64,000 bases of DNA, from NCBI GenBank assembly GCA_017543905.1, contig JAFYFC010000025.1:18675-82674 (forward strand). The letters are read 5' to 3'. This document shows, one piece after another, positions 13,577 through 23,479 of this stretch. The position numbers and the translations under genes were made by a program. Numbering within the stretch: the first letter of the stretch is position 1; the number at the start of each line of letters is the position of its first letter. The notes beneath the pieces were generated by a model. It saw nothing but the letters and a program-made list of their open reading frames with translations, searched no databases and was not told the origin of the DNA. This DNA comes from Clostridia bacterium. Its GTDB lineage: Bacteria; Bacillota; Clostridia; Christensenellales; Aristaeellaceae.

Positions 13577-15746
13577 GCTGCGTCTCCTCCCCGGGCGTTG
13601 TCTGCCCCTCCTTCGCGCTCTGCCTGTAGGCAAGCGGCGTCATACCTGTGTAAAGCCTGAACCTGCGGGTAAAGGAGGACGCGTCCGCATAGCCGGACAG
13701 CCCGCATACGTCGCCTACCGCGAGATCCGTCTGCGCGAGCAGCTTTTTGGCCTCCTCCATCCTGAGCATCGTCAGATAATCGTTGGGCGTCATGCCCATA
13801 TTGGTTTTGAGCTCTGCCGCCAGCCGTCCCGGCGTCACGCCGGAAAGCTCCGCCGCGCGGCTTATGCTGAAATCGCTGGCCGTGTAGTTTTCGGTCATCA
13901 CGCGCATGATTTTTTGTATCAGGGGCGAACGCTCCGCGCTTGAGCGCGCGTTTATCACGCTTTCGCACACGCTGCGCAGTATCCCGTCCAGCTCGTCCAG
14001 ACTCCTGCAGCCGGACAGCGAGAACAGGTTATATATCTCCGCCCCGCTGTAGCCGGAATCGCCCGCCTCGGCGAGTATCGCGTTTATTATGTCGTTGTAC
14101 ACCTGCCGGAACGTGAACAGGTTCATTTCGCCGCCCTTCAAAAACGCGGTCAGCTCGCCTATCGCTTCGTCCACGCGCGTACGGTCGCCCTCCGCGAGCG
14201 CCTCCTTTATGCCGCGCGCGTATTCCGCGGCGGCGGGCACCGTCCTGCCGCCCGCAAAGGCGATCTCACTGAAGCTTAAAAGGTGCGCGTCGCCCATCAC
14301 GAAGCGGCTTTCGTAGGCGCTGGTGGCCTCCAAAAACGCAGCCGGCAGCTTTTTGAAATCGTCGTGCACGCCGCTCATCGCCGCGGCGATATGCTGCGCG
14401 CGCACGCGGGGCAGCGCGCTCACCGCGCGCGCGTACTCGTCCAGCAGCTTTACCTCGTCCGAAAACGCCACCACCAGCATCTGCTCGTTTTCAAGCAGCT
14501 CCGTGCCCGCGCACACCACGCCCTCGGGCGCGGGAGACAGCACGCTGTCGAGATACACGTCCCGTCCGCGCTCGCGCGGCGCGCCTATCAGCAGCACGCA
14601 GAAGTACTGCTTCGCTATGTCCAGACCGATCTCCGCGCCCGCCTCGCGCGCGCTTTCGGCGTCTTCGTACCTGCCCAGCGCGAGCTCGCGCGCGAACATA
14701 TGCCGCCGCGCGGCGAGGGAGCGGGTTTCAAGCTCCATATTGCGGCTTTCGAGCTCGCTTATTCCGCGCGAGATCGCCTGTATGTCGTCAGTGCGCGCGC
14801 CCGACACGGTGCCGAAGTGCGAGCTCATGCGCTGTATCGGCGCAAGATTACGCCGCGATATGATTATCATGAATATCACGCAGGGCAGCGCTATCGAAAG
14901 CAGCACCGCCGTGAAGCCCAGCCACACGCTCGCGGCCTTCGTGTATATGCCCGTAAGCGTCAGTACCGACGTGTACACGCTCTCGCCCTGCGCGCCCGCA
15001 AGGACGATAAACACGTGCTCGCGTCCGTTCATGCGCCGCGTCTCGGTGTATATCTCCTCCTCGCTGTTTACATGACGGCTCACGCGCAGGATTATCTCGT
15101 CGCTCACGGAAAAGCTGTCGCCGCGCGTGATTATGCGCCCGCCGCTTATCACGTAGCGGCTGCACGCGGTGCTCACGTCGCGCGTGTCGGGCACGTCGAA
15201 CGCGCCAAGCGGCAGCAGGCACACCACGCTGCCGCCGGTAAAGGGATATACCGCGGGCACGTATTCGTTTTCCTCGCCGTACACGCTTATCCTCTGCGCG
15301 GGCGAAAGCGTGAATTCGCGCGTTTCGAGCAGCGCTTTTAAATCCGCGTCGTTAAGCTCCGAAAAGCTTACCTCGCGCGCAAATTCGGAAAAGCCCGTTC
15401 CGCCCTGCGCGCTTATAACGCGCCCGCTGTCAAGATAAACGTATGTATGCGCGCCCTCGCAGGGCAGGTAAAAGCTTTGAAGCGCCTGCGCGCGCGCGTT
15501 TTCGCCGGGCTGCGCGTCCATGCGGGAGGCGAAATTTCCCAGCGCGGAAAAATATCCGTCCGTCATGTATTTTATCTGCCACGCCAGTGAGGTCTCCCCG
15601 GAGATCACGGACGAATACACGCTTTTGCGGTAATAGCTGTACATGTACAGCGTGATACCGCCCACCAAAAGCGCCGTAAGCAGTATGTAAGACACGATAT
15701 AACGCACGAACGTGCTTTTGAAAAACGAACGCAGCTTTTTGGGCAT
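13560..15746 (-). CDS. Membrane-bound AraC/YesN-type transcriptional regulator
   Basis: 728 residues from the ATG at 15746 (GGAG 9 bases upstream; an earlier in-frame ATG lies upstream of the promoter -10 box). A membrane segment (about residues 12-34) and a second (about 280-302) enclose an extracellular sensor region of some 240 residues. The cytosolic part ends in a double HTH of the AraC class: FSISRAAELSGVTPGRLAAEL and LAVGDVCGLSGYADASSFTRRF--YTGMTP. This architecture is common in Bacillota next to sugar transport and glycosidase genes and senses extracellular or membrane-delivered ligands. It heads an operon with a Gfo/Idh/MocA oxidoreductase and a GH36-like enzyme, and most likely activates that operon. 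Confidence 0.85.
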   Translation of the reverse strand: MPKKLRSFFKSTFVRYIVSYILLTALLVGGITLYMYSYYRKSVYSSVISGETSLAWQIKYMTDGYFSALGNFASRMDAQPGENARAQALQSFYLPCEGAHTYVYLDSGRVISAQGGTGFSEFAREVSFSELNDADLKALLETREFTLSPAQRISVYGEENEYVPAVYPFTGGSVVCLLPLGAFDVPDTRDVSTACSRYVISGGRIITRGDSFSVSDEIILRVSRHVNSEEEIYTETRRMNGREHVFIVLAGAQGESVYTSVLTLTGIYTKAASVWLGFTAVLLSIALPCVIFMIIISRRNLAPIQRMSSHFGTVSGARTDDIQAISRGISELESRNMELETRSLAARRHMFARELALGRYEDAESAREAGAEIGLDIAKQYFCVLLIGAPRERGRDVYLDSVLSPAPEGVVCAGTELLENEQMLVVAFSDEVKLLDEYARAVSALPRVRAQHIAAAMSGVHDDFKKLPAAFLEATSAYESRFVMGDAHLLSFSEIAFAGGRTVPAAAEYARGIKEALAEGDRTRVDEAIGELTAFLKGGEMNLFTFRQVYNDIINAILAEAGDSGYSGAEIYNLFSLSGCRSLDELDGILRSVCESVINARSSAERSPLIQKIMRVMTENYTASDFSISRAAELSGVTPGRLAAELKTNMGMTPNDYLTMLRMEEAKKLLAQTDLAVGDVCGLSGYADASSFTRRFRLYTGMTPLAYRQSAKEGQTTPGEETQHEEDA

Positions 15747-15773
15747 AATCGCACTCCGCAGCTTGATAAACCG

Positions 15774-15802
15774 ATTATAACACGAATTTCCCGAACGCAC
15801 AA
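15774..15802 (-). promoter_or_regulatory. Sigma-A promoter of the AraC/Gfo/GH36 operon
   Basis: On the minus strand TTGTGC (15797-15802), a 17-base spacer and TATAAT (15774-15779), 27 bases before the chosen start codon of the regulator. Confidence 0.7.
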
Positions 15803-15966
15803 GTGGAAACTCGAAATCCGCCTCTGTGACAGACTTCGGTATGTTGTTAAGAAATTATTGAGATTTATATCCGCGCATATACTGAATGTTATTAGATTGG
15901 TTATAGGAAAGTAAATAAAGCTTACTTGCTATAAGGTATAATATCGCACGATGGAGGTGTATACAT

Positions 15967-16674
15967 ATGACAAAGAAAATCGTATCGATCATACTAATGA
16001 TCTGCATGACGTTTACGATGCTGCTGTTTGCAGACGCCGAAACCGTCAAGCTGGCGCATAAGTCCGGTTCCATAACGCTGCGCAAGGGTCCCGGCACGAA
16101 ATACGGCGCCGCGGGTTATCTGAAGGACGGCGACAGCATCACCGTGACCTCGGCCGGCTCGATCTGGAGCAAGGTCAAGACCTCAGACAGCAAGGAAGGC
16201 TACATCAAGAACCTTTACATAAGCGGCAACGGCAGCGAATACGCGTCCGGCACGACCTACACGGGCAGCAAGTCCGCCAAGATCAAGTGCAGCGGCAGCG
16301 CGAACCTGCGCGCGGGCGCGAGCATGTCCAGCGCGATAATCACCACTCTCAAAAACGGCGCGTCCATTAAGATACTCGGCACGAACGGCGAGTTCTATCT
16401 TGTGGAAAAGGGCGGCACGCAGGGCTTCGTGCATAAGTCGCTGGTAAGCACGAGCTCCGGCGGAAGCGGCGGCGGCGGCTCCACCAGCACCTACGCCAGA
16501 GTGACTGCGTCCGCGCTGGTGCTGCGCGCGGGCAAGAGCAAGGACACCAAGAAGCTGGGCTCCGCACCCAAGGGCGCGAAGGTCAAGGTGCTGAGCAGCG
16601 CCTCCTCCTGGTGGCACGTAACGTACAACGGCAAGACCGGCTATATGTACGGAGGATATCTTAAGAAAATCTAA
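15967..16674 (+). CDS. Secreted protein with three bacterial SH3 domains
   Basis: 235 residues with a signal peptide (residues 1 to about 24, cleavage near ADA-ET). Three SH3_3-type repeats follow: SITLRKGPGTKYGAAGYLKDG (about 34-80), ANLRAGASMSSAIITTLKNG (about 105-155) and LVLRAGKSKDTKKLGSAPKG (about 185-235), each with the N/ITLR-GP/AG signature. A Gly/Ser linker precedes the last one. SH3b domains bind cell-wall peptides. No enzyme domain is present, so this is a stand-alone wall-binding protein. GGAGG lies 10 bases before the ATG and a TATAAT at 15937-15942 may be its -10 box. The double-hairpin repeat at 16680 follows the stop at once. Confidence 0.8.
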   Translation: MTKKIVSIILMICMTFTMLLFADAETVKLAHKSGSITLRKGPGTKYGAAGYLKDGDSITVTSAGSIWSKVKTSDSKEGYIKNLYISGNGSEYASGTTYTGSKSAKIKCSGSANLRAGASMSSAIITTLKNGASIKILGTNGEFYLVEKGGTQGFVHKSLVSTSSGGSGGGGSTSTYARVTASALVLRAGKSKDTKKLGSAPKGAKVKVLSSASSWWHVTYNGKTGYMYGGYLKKI

Positions 16675-16679
16675 AAAAC

Positions 16680-16878
16680 GGGGCTGCTTGCGCAGCCCCT
16701 TCGATTGAAATGAAGCTGCGCTTCATTTCAATCGGGGGGGGCTTTTTTGTAGCTCAATAAGGTGCTTGGATAAAACGTTCGGCTTTTGGATGGGCTGCAG
16801 CAGGTTTGCAATTTTTGCTGAAATTTCTGCGGAAATTTCCGGGTGCAAGGCGCAGCGCCTCTAATCGCAGATTTGAGG
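16680..16878 (+). repeat. Repeat family A, copy 1: double hairpin (terminator) plus conserved tail
   Basis: Hairpin GGGGCTGC-TTGC-GCAGCCCC (16680-16699) is followed by a 14-bp perfect stem, CGATTGAAATGAAG-CTGCG-CTTCATTTCAATCG (16702-16734), then G8C and six T. The tail 16749-16777 (gtagctcaataaggtgcttg and onward) and 16810-16878 (with AAATTTCTGCGGAAATTT) match copy 2 at 27461-27655. It starts 5 bases after the SH3 gene stop and probably works as its terminator. Confidence 0.75.
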
Positions 16879-16907
16879 CGCTGCGTCCTGTTTTTAGCGG
16901 GACTCCC

Positions 16908-19900
16908 TCACTGCAGCGCGGCGTTGCAGGCGCTTATGCAGGCGTTCCAGGCTTCTTCGAAGTTCGCGCCTTTTACCACGTTTTTCACGAAGCTTGACAG
17001 ATTACTGCGCACCGCGGCCGCGCCTTTTACGTTTGGCAGCGCGCCCGCTTTGTCCATGTTCGCGTTTACCGCTCTCAGGCTCTGGGCAGCGATCGTTTCT
17101 CCGGAAAGATAAGTGCTGTAAGCAGGCAGCGCGCGCGTGCCCGCGTACGGCGACAGGCCCTGCACGGCCTGCACCCAGCCGAAATTGACCTCGGGAGATA
17201 TGAAGTATTTAACGAACTCATAGGCGCCCTGCACGCGCGCGGAGTCGTCGTAGTCGAACACGATAGGCCCGCGGTTCCACGTGGGATACCAGTTGTCGCA
17301 GGGCATCGGCGCTATAGCGAATTCGAAGTCCTCAGGCATTATATACGCATAGCCCGCGGACGAGCCGATATACGCCGCGCACGCGCCTTCCGTAAAATCA
17401 TTGGAGAAGTAGTCCATCGTCGCTTCTGTCAGGAACAGGCCCTCGTTTACGCAGTCTATCAGCCACTCAAGCTGTTCCTTCGCAGCATTTGTGTCGAACG
17501 CGACGCAGTTGTTCTGCACGTCTATATACCCGCTGCCGCTTTCCATTATGAGCGCCTGTATGCAGTCGGTCAGCGAATCCAGGCCCACGCCGGGTATGCC
17601 CTTCTGCTGCCTGATTTCGCGGCAGGCGGCCTCAAGCTCTGTCCAGCTGGTCGGAACGCTCAGCGCCAGCTCGTCGAACAGCGTTTTATTGTAGTACAGC
17701 ACGGGCCCCGTGGTATACGCGGGCAGGAAATGGATATGGCCGTCGGAGAAGCCGTTTATCTCGCCCTCCAGTATGCCCTCAGGCAGGCTTTCGTCGAAGC
17801 CGGCTATGCCCGCTGAGCCGGAATAGATGTACGCGTCGAGATTCGCCGCGCGTCCCGACTCCACGTACTCCGTCGCGGCGGAGGCGTAATTGAGTATGAT
17901 GTCGGGGCCGGTTCCGTCAAGCACGGCTTCCTCCAGTTCGCTTGTAAACGAGCCGTTATTCTTCGATACGAGCTCCACCTGATACCCGTCGTGCGCGGAA
18001 TTGAAGCTGTCCGCGCAGCTCTGCAGATAAGCGCTCTGCCCGCTCGAAAGCGTGTGCCAGATGGTGACGGTAACGGCGTCTGAAAGCGCTTCGAAGGGAA
18101 TGTTGTTGTCGTTTGCATAGGTTTCGGCGTAGGAGCCCGCCGGAGCGGTGATCGTAACGTTGTCAGTGTTATTAAAGGCATTTCCCTCGATGAAGGTCAC
18201 GGACGCGGGCAGGATGATTTGGGTCAGATTAGTGCAGGATTCGAACGCATGTTTGCCTATGCTCAATACTCCGTTTGGGATGGTTATGCTGGTCAGGCTG
18301 GAGCAGTTGGAAAACGCGCCCTCTCTGATTTCCGTCACGCTGTTTGGGATAGTCAAGTCAGTCAAACCGCTGCAGCCTGTGAACGCCCAATCAGTCACGC
18401 TCGTTACGCCGTAAGGGATCGTTATTTCGGTCAGACCGCTACAGAAGCAGACCGCGCCCATACCAAGGCTCGTCACACTGTCAGGGATAGTTATGCTCGT
18501 AAGACCCGTGCAGTAATAGAACGCCTCTGTACCTATGCTCGTCACCCCATCCGGGATAGTTACGCTCGTCAGGCTGCCTGAGGATGCGAATGCACGGTCT
18601 CCTATTGCGGTCACCGTGAGTCCATCCGGGGACAGCTGCGGCAGAACCAGCACCGTATCGCTGCCCGTATAGCCGGTGATCTCGCAGGTATTTTCGTCTA
18701 TGACTTCGAATGTGTAATCGCTCGTGTCCGGCACTTCTTCGCTTATGTAGGCATAGTTAATATTGTTTTCTATCGCGTAGGTCTCGGCATAGCTGCCTTC
18801 CACGCAGTAGATCACAAGGTTTTCGCTGTTGCCATATAAAGCCGTATCTGCGTCTATAAACGTTACGCTGGCCGGGATGGTCAGGCTCGTCAGGCTTGAG
18901 CAGTTGCAGAACGTATTGTATTCTATCAACTGTACGCCGTTGGGAATTACGAAGCTAACCAGACCCGAGCATCCGCGGAACGCCTCGCCCTCTATCGTGG
19001 TAACGCTCGCGGGCAGACTGATTTCCGTCAGGTTGACGCAGTCCGCAAACGCGGCATATGCTATCGTATTTACGCTTACGGGAACCGACACGCTCGTTTT
19101 GCCCGCAGGGCAGCAGATCAGGCGCGTTTTATCATTATTGTACAGCACGCCGTCTTCTGACGCATAATACTCGCTGCCTGCAGAAACCGTTATACTGCTC
19201 AGGCTGCTGCAGCCGTTTATTCCGTCTCTTTCAAAGTATGTAATGCCCGATGACAGATGTATGCTCGTTAGGCTGCTGCAGTCCAAGAACGCGCCGCCGT
19301 AGATGGTAATTACGCTTTCCGGTATGGTTATTTCAGTCAGATTGCGGCATCCCGTGAACGCAAAGTCCCCTATCTCCGTCACACTCTCCGGAATGGAAAC
19401 GCTTGTTTTGCCCGAAGCGCAGCGGATCAGGCTTGTTTTGTTCTTATTATACACCACACCGTCTTCGCTCGAATAGCATGGATTGCCCTCGGCAACGATT
19501 ATTTCCGTCAGGGAATCATCGTAACCAAACACATACATTCCTATGTAGGTTATACTTTCCGGTATGGTTACGGAAATGAGATTCGGATTATTAGACAGCG
19601 CATTGCTTTCCAGACCTACAACGTTTCTCGTTACCCCGAATTCGTCCGTCCAGCTGCTGGGCAGTATCAGTTCTGTTTCGCTGCCTGTATAGCCAGAAAT
19701 AGAGCATTCATCTTCGCTATTAATATCAAAGACATAGTCTCCAATAATAAAGCAGCTTATATTGTTCTGAATAGCATAAGTCTCGGCATAGCTGCCTTCA
19801 TGGCAGCAGATGACGAATCCGTCTTTACAGCCTGTAAAGGCATTCATGCCAATCTGTGTTACGCTGTCAGGGATAGTGATGCTTGCCAAATTTGCACAGT

Positions 19901-21386
19901 TGTAAAATGCATATTGTGCTATTGCCGTTACGTTTTCTTTCATGACAACTCTGGTCAAGCCTGAGCAGTGCGCAAATGCATACATCCCGATATAGGTGAC
20001 GTTGGAGGGCAGATTGATCTCTGTCAGGCCTGTACACTGAAGAAATGCCGAAAATCCGATGTACGTTACGCTGTCCGGCAGCCATATATAGTTCAGTTTG
20101 TCGCAGCCATAAAATGCATTATTCTCTATCCGGGTCACACTTCCAAGAACATCTGCGTAATCCCGGCCAGGAGGACAGCAAACCAGAACGGTCTTGTTTT
20201 TATTGTACACCACACCATCATAAGTCGAAAAAAACTCATTATCATTAGAGATATTGATTTCGGTCAGGTTTTTACAGTCCATAAACAGGTCGTTGTCCAG
20301 CGACGTCACACTGGCAGGGATATCGATGCTTCTTAAGTTGTAGCAGAAGCCGAAAGCATTGCTGCCGATTGAGATGACGCCATAGGGGATATCAATATGA
20401 GACAGGCCTGTGCAGCCCATAAACGCAGTACCGCCGATCGTGGTGATACTGTCTGGCAGCATGATAGACGTGAGCGATTCATTGGTGTAGAACGCTCCGG
20501 TACCAATCGCCGTCACGCTTTCCGGCAGGGAAAAATCGCTCTTTCCGGCAGGCCAGGTGTGAAGGGTGGTCACGTCTTTGTCGTACAGAACACCGTCTAT
20601 AGAAACATAATTGGGGTTGTCGGTGTCAACCGTTATCTGCGTCAGAGCGCCGCGGGAAGCAAACGCATGGTAGTTGATAAATGTGACGGAAGCAGGTACT
20701 GCAATCTCTGTCAGGCTGTCGCAATACTGGAATACACCTATACCGATCCGTACTACTCCTTCCGGGATAACTACGTTGGTAAGGCCGCTGCACCAAGCAA
20801 ACGCATAATCGTCTAAAGAGGTTACGCTTGCAGGAATGATAACTGAAGTAATCGCTCTGTTATAGCCAAACGCATACTGACCGATAGCAGTGACGGTCCT
20901 GGTCACTCCCCCATCGTCCGTCCATTCGGAGGGAAGCGTTAATCCGGTCTCGCTGCCGGTGTAGCCGGTGATACGGCAGGTGGTATCGTCTATGATATCG
21001 AATGTGTAGTCGCTCGTGTCTTCTCCGCTTTCGTCTATCGCAACAAACGTGATATTGTGCTCTGTCGCATAGGTCTCGGCGCAGGAGCCGGAATAGCCGT
21101 AAATCGTAAGCCCCGTCACATACTCGAACGCGTCGTCCGCGATGTACGTAAGCGACGAAGGCAGGCTTATTTCGCTCAGGGAGCTGTATGCGAACGCCCC
21201 GGCGCGTATCTCCTGCGCGCCCTCGGGCACTGTTACGCTCTCAAGCGAGGCGCTGCCGTAAAACGCCCTCTCGCCTACTACGCTGAGCCCCGCGGGCAAT
21301 TGCAGCGTGTTTTCCGCCGGCGCGGACGCGCAGAGCGCCACAGCCGCGATCAGCGCAAGTACGAATATCGCCTTTATAAGCCTCAT
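16908..21386 (-). CDS. Secreted BspA-like LRR_5 protein fused to an extracellular solute-binding domain
   Basis: 1492 residues from the ATG at 21386 (AGGAGGATGGGAAC upstream). A signal peptide (1 to about 23, no lipobox) is followed by about 1070 residues of LRR_5 repeats such as SVTIPDSVTSIGTEAFYYCT. These fall into blocks separated by small domains with an ITGYTGSET or ITGYTGSDT motif (three times). From about residue 1104 (VTIWHTLSSGQ) to the end comes a family-1 solute-binding fold: AYLQSCADSFNSAHDGYQVE, GTGPDIILNYA, GPVLYYNKTLFDEL, VPTSWTELEAAC and AYEFVKYFISPEVN. Family-1 binding proteins normally work alone with sugar ABC permeases. Here the domain sits at the tip of a long repeat scaffold. 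No permease genes are adjacent. It may capture or sense a glycan at the surface (inference). Confidence 0.85.
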   Translation of the reverse strand: MRLIKAIFVLALIAAVALCASAPAENTLQLPAGLSVVGERAFYGSASLESVTVPEGAQEIRAGAFAYSSLSEISLPSSLTYIADDAFEYVTGLTIYGYSGSCAETYATEHNITFVAIDESGEDTSDYTFDIIDDTTCRITGYTGSETGLTLPSEWTDDGGVTRTVTAIGQYAFGYNRAITSVIIPASVTSLDDYAFAWCSGLTNVVIPEGVVRIGIGVFQYCDSLTEIAVPASVTFINYHAFASRGALTQITVDTDNPNYVSIDGVLYDKDVTTLHTWPAGKSDFSLPESVTAIGTGAFYTNESLTSIMLPDSITTIGGTAFMGCTGLSHIDIPYGVISIGSNAFGFCYNLRSIDIPASVTSLDNDLFMDCKNLTEINISNDNEFFSTYDGVVYNKNKTVLVCCPPGRDYADVLGSVTRIENNAFYGCDKLNYIWLPDSVTYIGFSAFLQCTGLTEINLPSNVTYIGMYAFAHCSGLTRVVMKENVTAIAQYAFYNCANLASITIPDSVTQIGMNAFTGCKDGFVICCHEGSYAETYAIQNNISCFIIGDYVFDINSEDECSISGYTGSETELILPSSWTDEFGVTRNVVGLESNALSNNPNLISVTIPESITYIGMYVFGYDDSLTEIIVAEGNPCYSSEDGVVYNKNKTSLIRCASGKTSVSIPESVTEIGDFAFTGCRNLTEITIPESVITIYGGAFLDCSSLTSIHLSSGITYFERDGINGCSSLSSITVSAGSEYYASEDGVLYNNDKTRLICCPAGKTSVSVPVSVNTIAYAAFADCVNLTEISLPASVTTIEGEAFRGCSGLVSFVIPNGVQLIEYNTFCNCSSLTSLTIPASVTFIDADTALYGNSENLVIYCVEGSYAETYAIENNINYAYISEEVPDTSDYTFEVIDENTCEITGYTGSDTVLVLPQLSPDGLTVTAIGDRAFASSGSLTSVTIPDGVTSIGTEAFYYCTGLTSITIPDSVTSLGMGAVCFCSGLTEITIPYGVTSVTDWAFTGCSGLTDLTIPNSVTEIREGAFSNCSSLTSITIPNGVLSIGKHAFESCTNLTQIILPASVTFIEGNAFNNTDNVTITAPAGSYAETYANDNNIPFEALSDAVTVTIWHTLSSGQSAYLQSCADSFNSAHDGYQVELVSKNNGSFTSELEEAVLDGTGPDIILNYASAATEYVESGRAANLDAYIYSGSAGIAGFDESLPEGILEGEINGFSDGHIHFLPAYTTGPVLYYNKTLFDELALSVPTSWTELEAACREIRQQKGIPGVGLDSLTDCIQALIMESGSGYIDVQNNCVAFDTNAAKEQLEWLIDCVNEGLFLTEATMDYFSNDFTEGACAAYIGSSAGYAYIMPEDFEFAIAPMPCDNWYPTWNRGPIVFDYDDSARVQGAYEFVKYFISPEVNFGWVQAVQGLSPYAGTRALPAYSTYLSGETIAAQSLRAVNANMDKAGALPNVKGAAAVRSNLSSFVKNVVKGANFEEAWNACISACNAALQ

Positions 21387-21745
21387 GTTCCCATCCTCCT
21401 GTATTCCGGCGCGAACGCGCCCTCCCCGCCGTTTGCAAGCGCCCGGCAGTAAGTTTTGCTTTCTATTAATTTTACCATAATATAAGCCAACCGTCAACGT
21501 TTATTTGTGTTTTCAGCGGTTTTAAGAGGGAAATTCGGGTGGTTTTCAAAAGGAATTTTATCTGGAAAGGGAATAATGGCTTTGTTGAGGGGCGCGTGCT
21601 CATGCCTTCTCGCCTGCGGGCTCGGTCACGGTTCAGCTCTGACAGTCCACTGGACTGTCATTCACTACCGAACCGCGCTGCGCGCCCCTCAAGGGGAAGC
21701 CTTTACTCGGTCGCGCTCGTGCCATTCCGCGGCTTCGCGCCCCTC
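21387..21745. other. Non-coding stretch with nested hairpin
   Basis: No gene is seen. TGACAGTCC-ACT-GGACTGTCA (21640-21660, perfect 9-bp stem) is nested in an outer CGGTTC...GAACCG pairing and lies downstream of the GH13 gene (minus strand ends at 21746). The part next to 21386 holds the promoter of the LRR-binding-protein fusion. Confidence 0.6.
21469..21497 (-). promoter_or_regulatory. Promoter of the LRR/solute-binding fusion gene
   Basis: On the minus strand TTGACG (21492-21497), a 17-base spacer and TAAAAT (21469-21474), about 80 bases before the start codon. Confidence 0.6.
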
Positions 21746-23479
21746 CTACCCTTCCCTCCTGAGCCTATACACCTTTTCCTCTTCTGCGAAGGTGCGTCTT
21801 ATTTCTATGGTGTCGTCGTTCAGGGCGCGGATCAGGGTTTCGCCTTGTTTCAGCGCTTTGGAGGCGTTTCTTTCGCATATTAAGCGTTTTATCTCGCTGT
21901 GCAGCTCGCTGTCCCCGCGTCCCCAGGGGTACGTGCCGCGGCAGAACGGGTCGCCCATGCCGGTCAGGCCCGCGTCGTCGCCGTAATACAGCATAGGCAT
22001 GCCGGGCAGGCTGCACACCAGCGCGAAGGCCTGTATGAAGCGCGCCTTTCCGCGCTCGTAATCAGACCTCGAAAGGGGTATAAAGCGTCTGTGCTCGCGC
22101 GGGGGCTCGAGATTCTGCTGTCCGGCGAGCACGTTTATAATGCGGGGCTTGTCGTGACTGCCCAGCAGGTTCATCATCGAATACAGCATCGGACGCGGCA
22201 GCGTGCTGTGCTGATAGTTCAGAAATTCCTCGAACACGCGGGCGTTTTCGCGCCCGAGCAGGAAGTTTATCACGTTTTCGCGCAGCGGGTAGTTCATCGC
22301 GGAATCCAGCGTGTCGCCTGTAGCGTAGCACCTTTGTCTGCCGTAGGCGATTTTGTTGGTGACGTCCTCCCACACCTCGCCTATCACGCACGCATCGGGG
22401 TTTTCTTGCTTTACACGCGCGCGCACGGCGCGGATGAACTCCATCGGCAGCTCGTCCGCCACGTCCAGCCGCCAGCCGGACACGCCGCACCTAAGATAAT
22501 GCGAAATCACGCTGTCTCGTCCCGTCACCGCGAACTCCATAAACGAGGGCTCGGTCTGGTTGAGCTTGGGCAGCGTGTGTATGCCCCACCAGCTGTCGTA
22601 ATCATCCCGCCCGTCCAAAAAGCGGTACCACGGCGAATACGGGGACTCGCCGTATTTGTTGTACGCGCCCTTCGTGCGGTAGGTGCCGTATTTGTTGAAA
22701 TAGCGGCTGTCCGCGCCGGTATGGGAAAATACGCCGTCCAGCACCACGTGCATGCTTTCCGCCGCCGCGTCCGCGCAGAGCCCCTTAAGGTCCTCCTCCG
22801 TGCCGAAGGAGGGGTCTATCTGCATATAGTCCGCGGTGTCGTATTTGTGGTTCGAGCGCGCGCGGAATATGGGCGTAAGGTACACGGCGCGCACGCCCAT
22901 GTCCTTAAGGAAGGGCAGCTTTTCGCGTATACCGTTTAACGTGCCGCCGAAAAAATCCACGGCCTCCTCGTCGTCGCCGTTTCGGCACAGATCCGGCGGT
23001 TCGTACCAGCTTTCGTGCAGATACGCGCCCCGCCCGTGGGGAGGCACTTTGCCGCGCGAGCCGATATAAAAGCGATCCGGCATTATCTGCATCATCACGC
23101 TTTCGCGCATCCATTCGGGGCTTGTAAACGCCGCCGAGTACACGGTTATCTGAAAGGAGGGCGGCTCGTGATCGTACAGCGCGCACGCGCCGCCTATCGG
23201 CTTGCCCAGATAAAAGCGCTCCCCGCCGCAAAGGTCTATAACGAAATAGTACCACAAAAGCCCCGCGTTCGTGCCCACGCTCACGTGCGCCTCGTACATG
23301 CCGCCGCTCACGGGCCGCATGGGCAGCCATTCCTCGTCCACGCCCCGCCACAGGCGCACGTACACGTTCTGCGGCGCGTCGGGACAATTCACGCGCAAAC
23401 AAACAACGCTCCCCGCAGCGCACGCGCCCTGCGGGAAGCGGTCGATAAACGAATACGGATCGTGGCGGGCGCGTATCAC
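21746..23479 (-). CDS. GH13 neopullulanase/cyclomaltodextrinase-type glycosidase
   Basis: 577 residues from a GTG at 23479, with GAGG seven bases upstream and a GTGA overlap with the phosphorylase stop. The longer open frame into that gene is an artefact. An N-terminal beta-sandwich (about 1-110) precedes the alpha-amylase barrel. Region I is DGVFSHTG, region II GWRLDVADEL (nucleophile Asp), region III VIGEVWE (acid/base Glu) and region IV LLGSHDKPR (transition-state Asp). There is no signal peptide, so it is cytosolic. It would hydrolyse cyclodextrins, pullulan or maltodextrin branches and feed the co-transcribed phosphorylase. Its close coupling suggests that the two enzymes degrade the same alpha-glucan pool. 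Confidence 0.9.
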   Translation of the reverse strand: MIRARHDPYSFIDRFPQGACAAGSVVCLRVNCPDAPQNVYVRLWRGVDEEWLPMRPVSGGMYEAHVSVGTNAGLLWYYFVIDLCGGERFYLGKPIGGACALYDHEPPSFQITVYSAAFTSPEWMRESVMMQIMPDRFYIGSRGKVPPHGRGAYLHESWYEPPDLCRNGDDEEAVDFFGGTLNGIREKLPFLKDMGVRAVYLTPIFRARSNHKYDTADYMQIDPSFGTEEDLKGLCADAAAESMHVVLDGVFSHTGADSRYFNKYGTYRTKGAYNKYGESPYSPWYRFLDGRDDYDSWWGIHTLPKLNQTEPSFMEFAVTGRDSVISHYLRCGVSGWRLDVADELPMEFIRAVRARVKQENPDACVIGEVWEDVTNKIAYGRQRCYATGDTLDSAMNYPLRENVINFLLGRENARVFEEFLNYQHSTLPRPMLYSMMNLLGSHDKPRIINVLAGQQNLEPPREHRRFIPLSRSDYERGKARFIQAFALVCSLPGMPMLYYGDDAGLTGMGDPFCRGTYPWGRGDSELHSEIKRLICERNASKALKQGETLIRALNDDTIEIRRTFAEEEKVYRLRREG

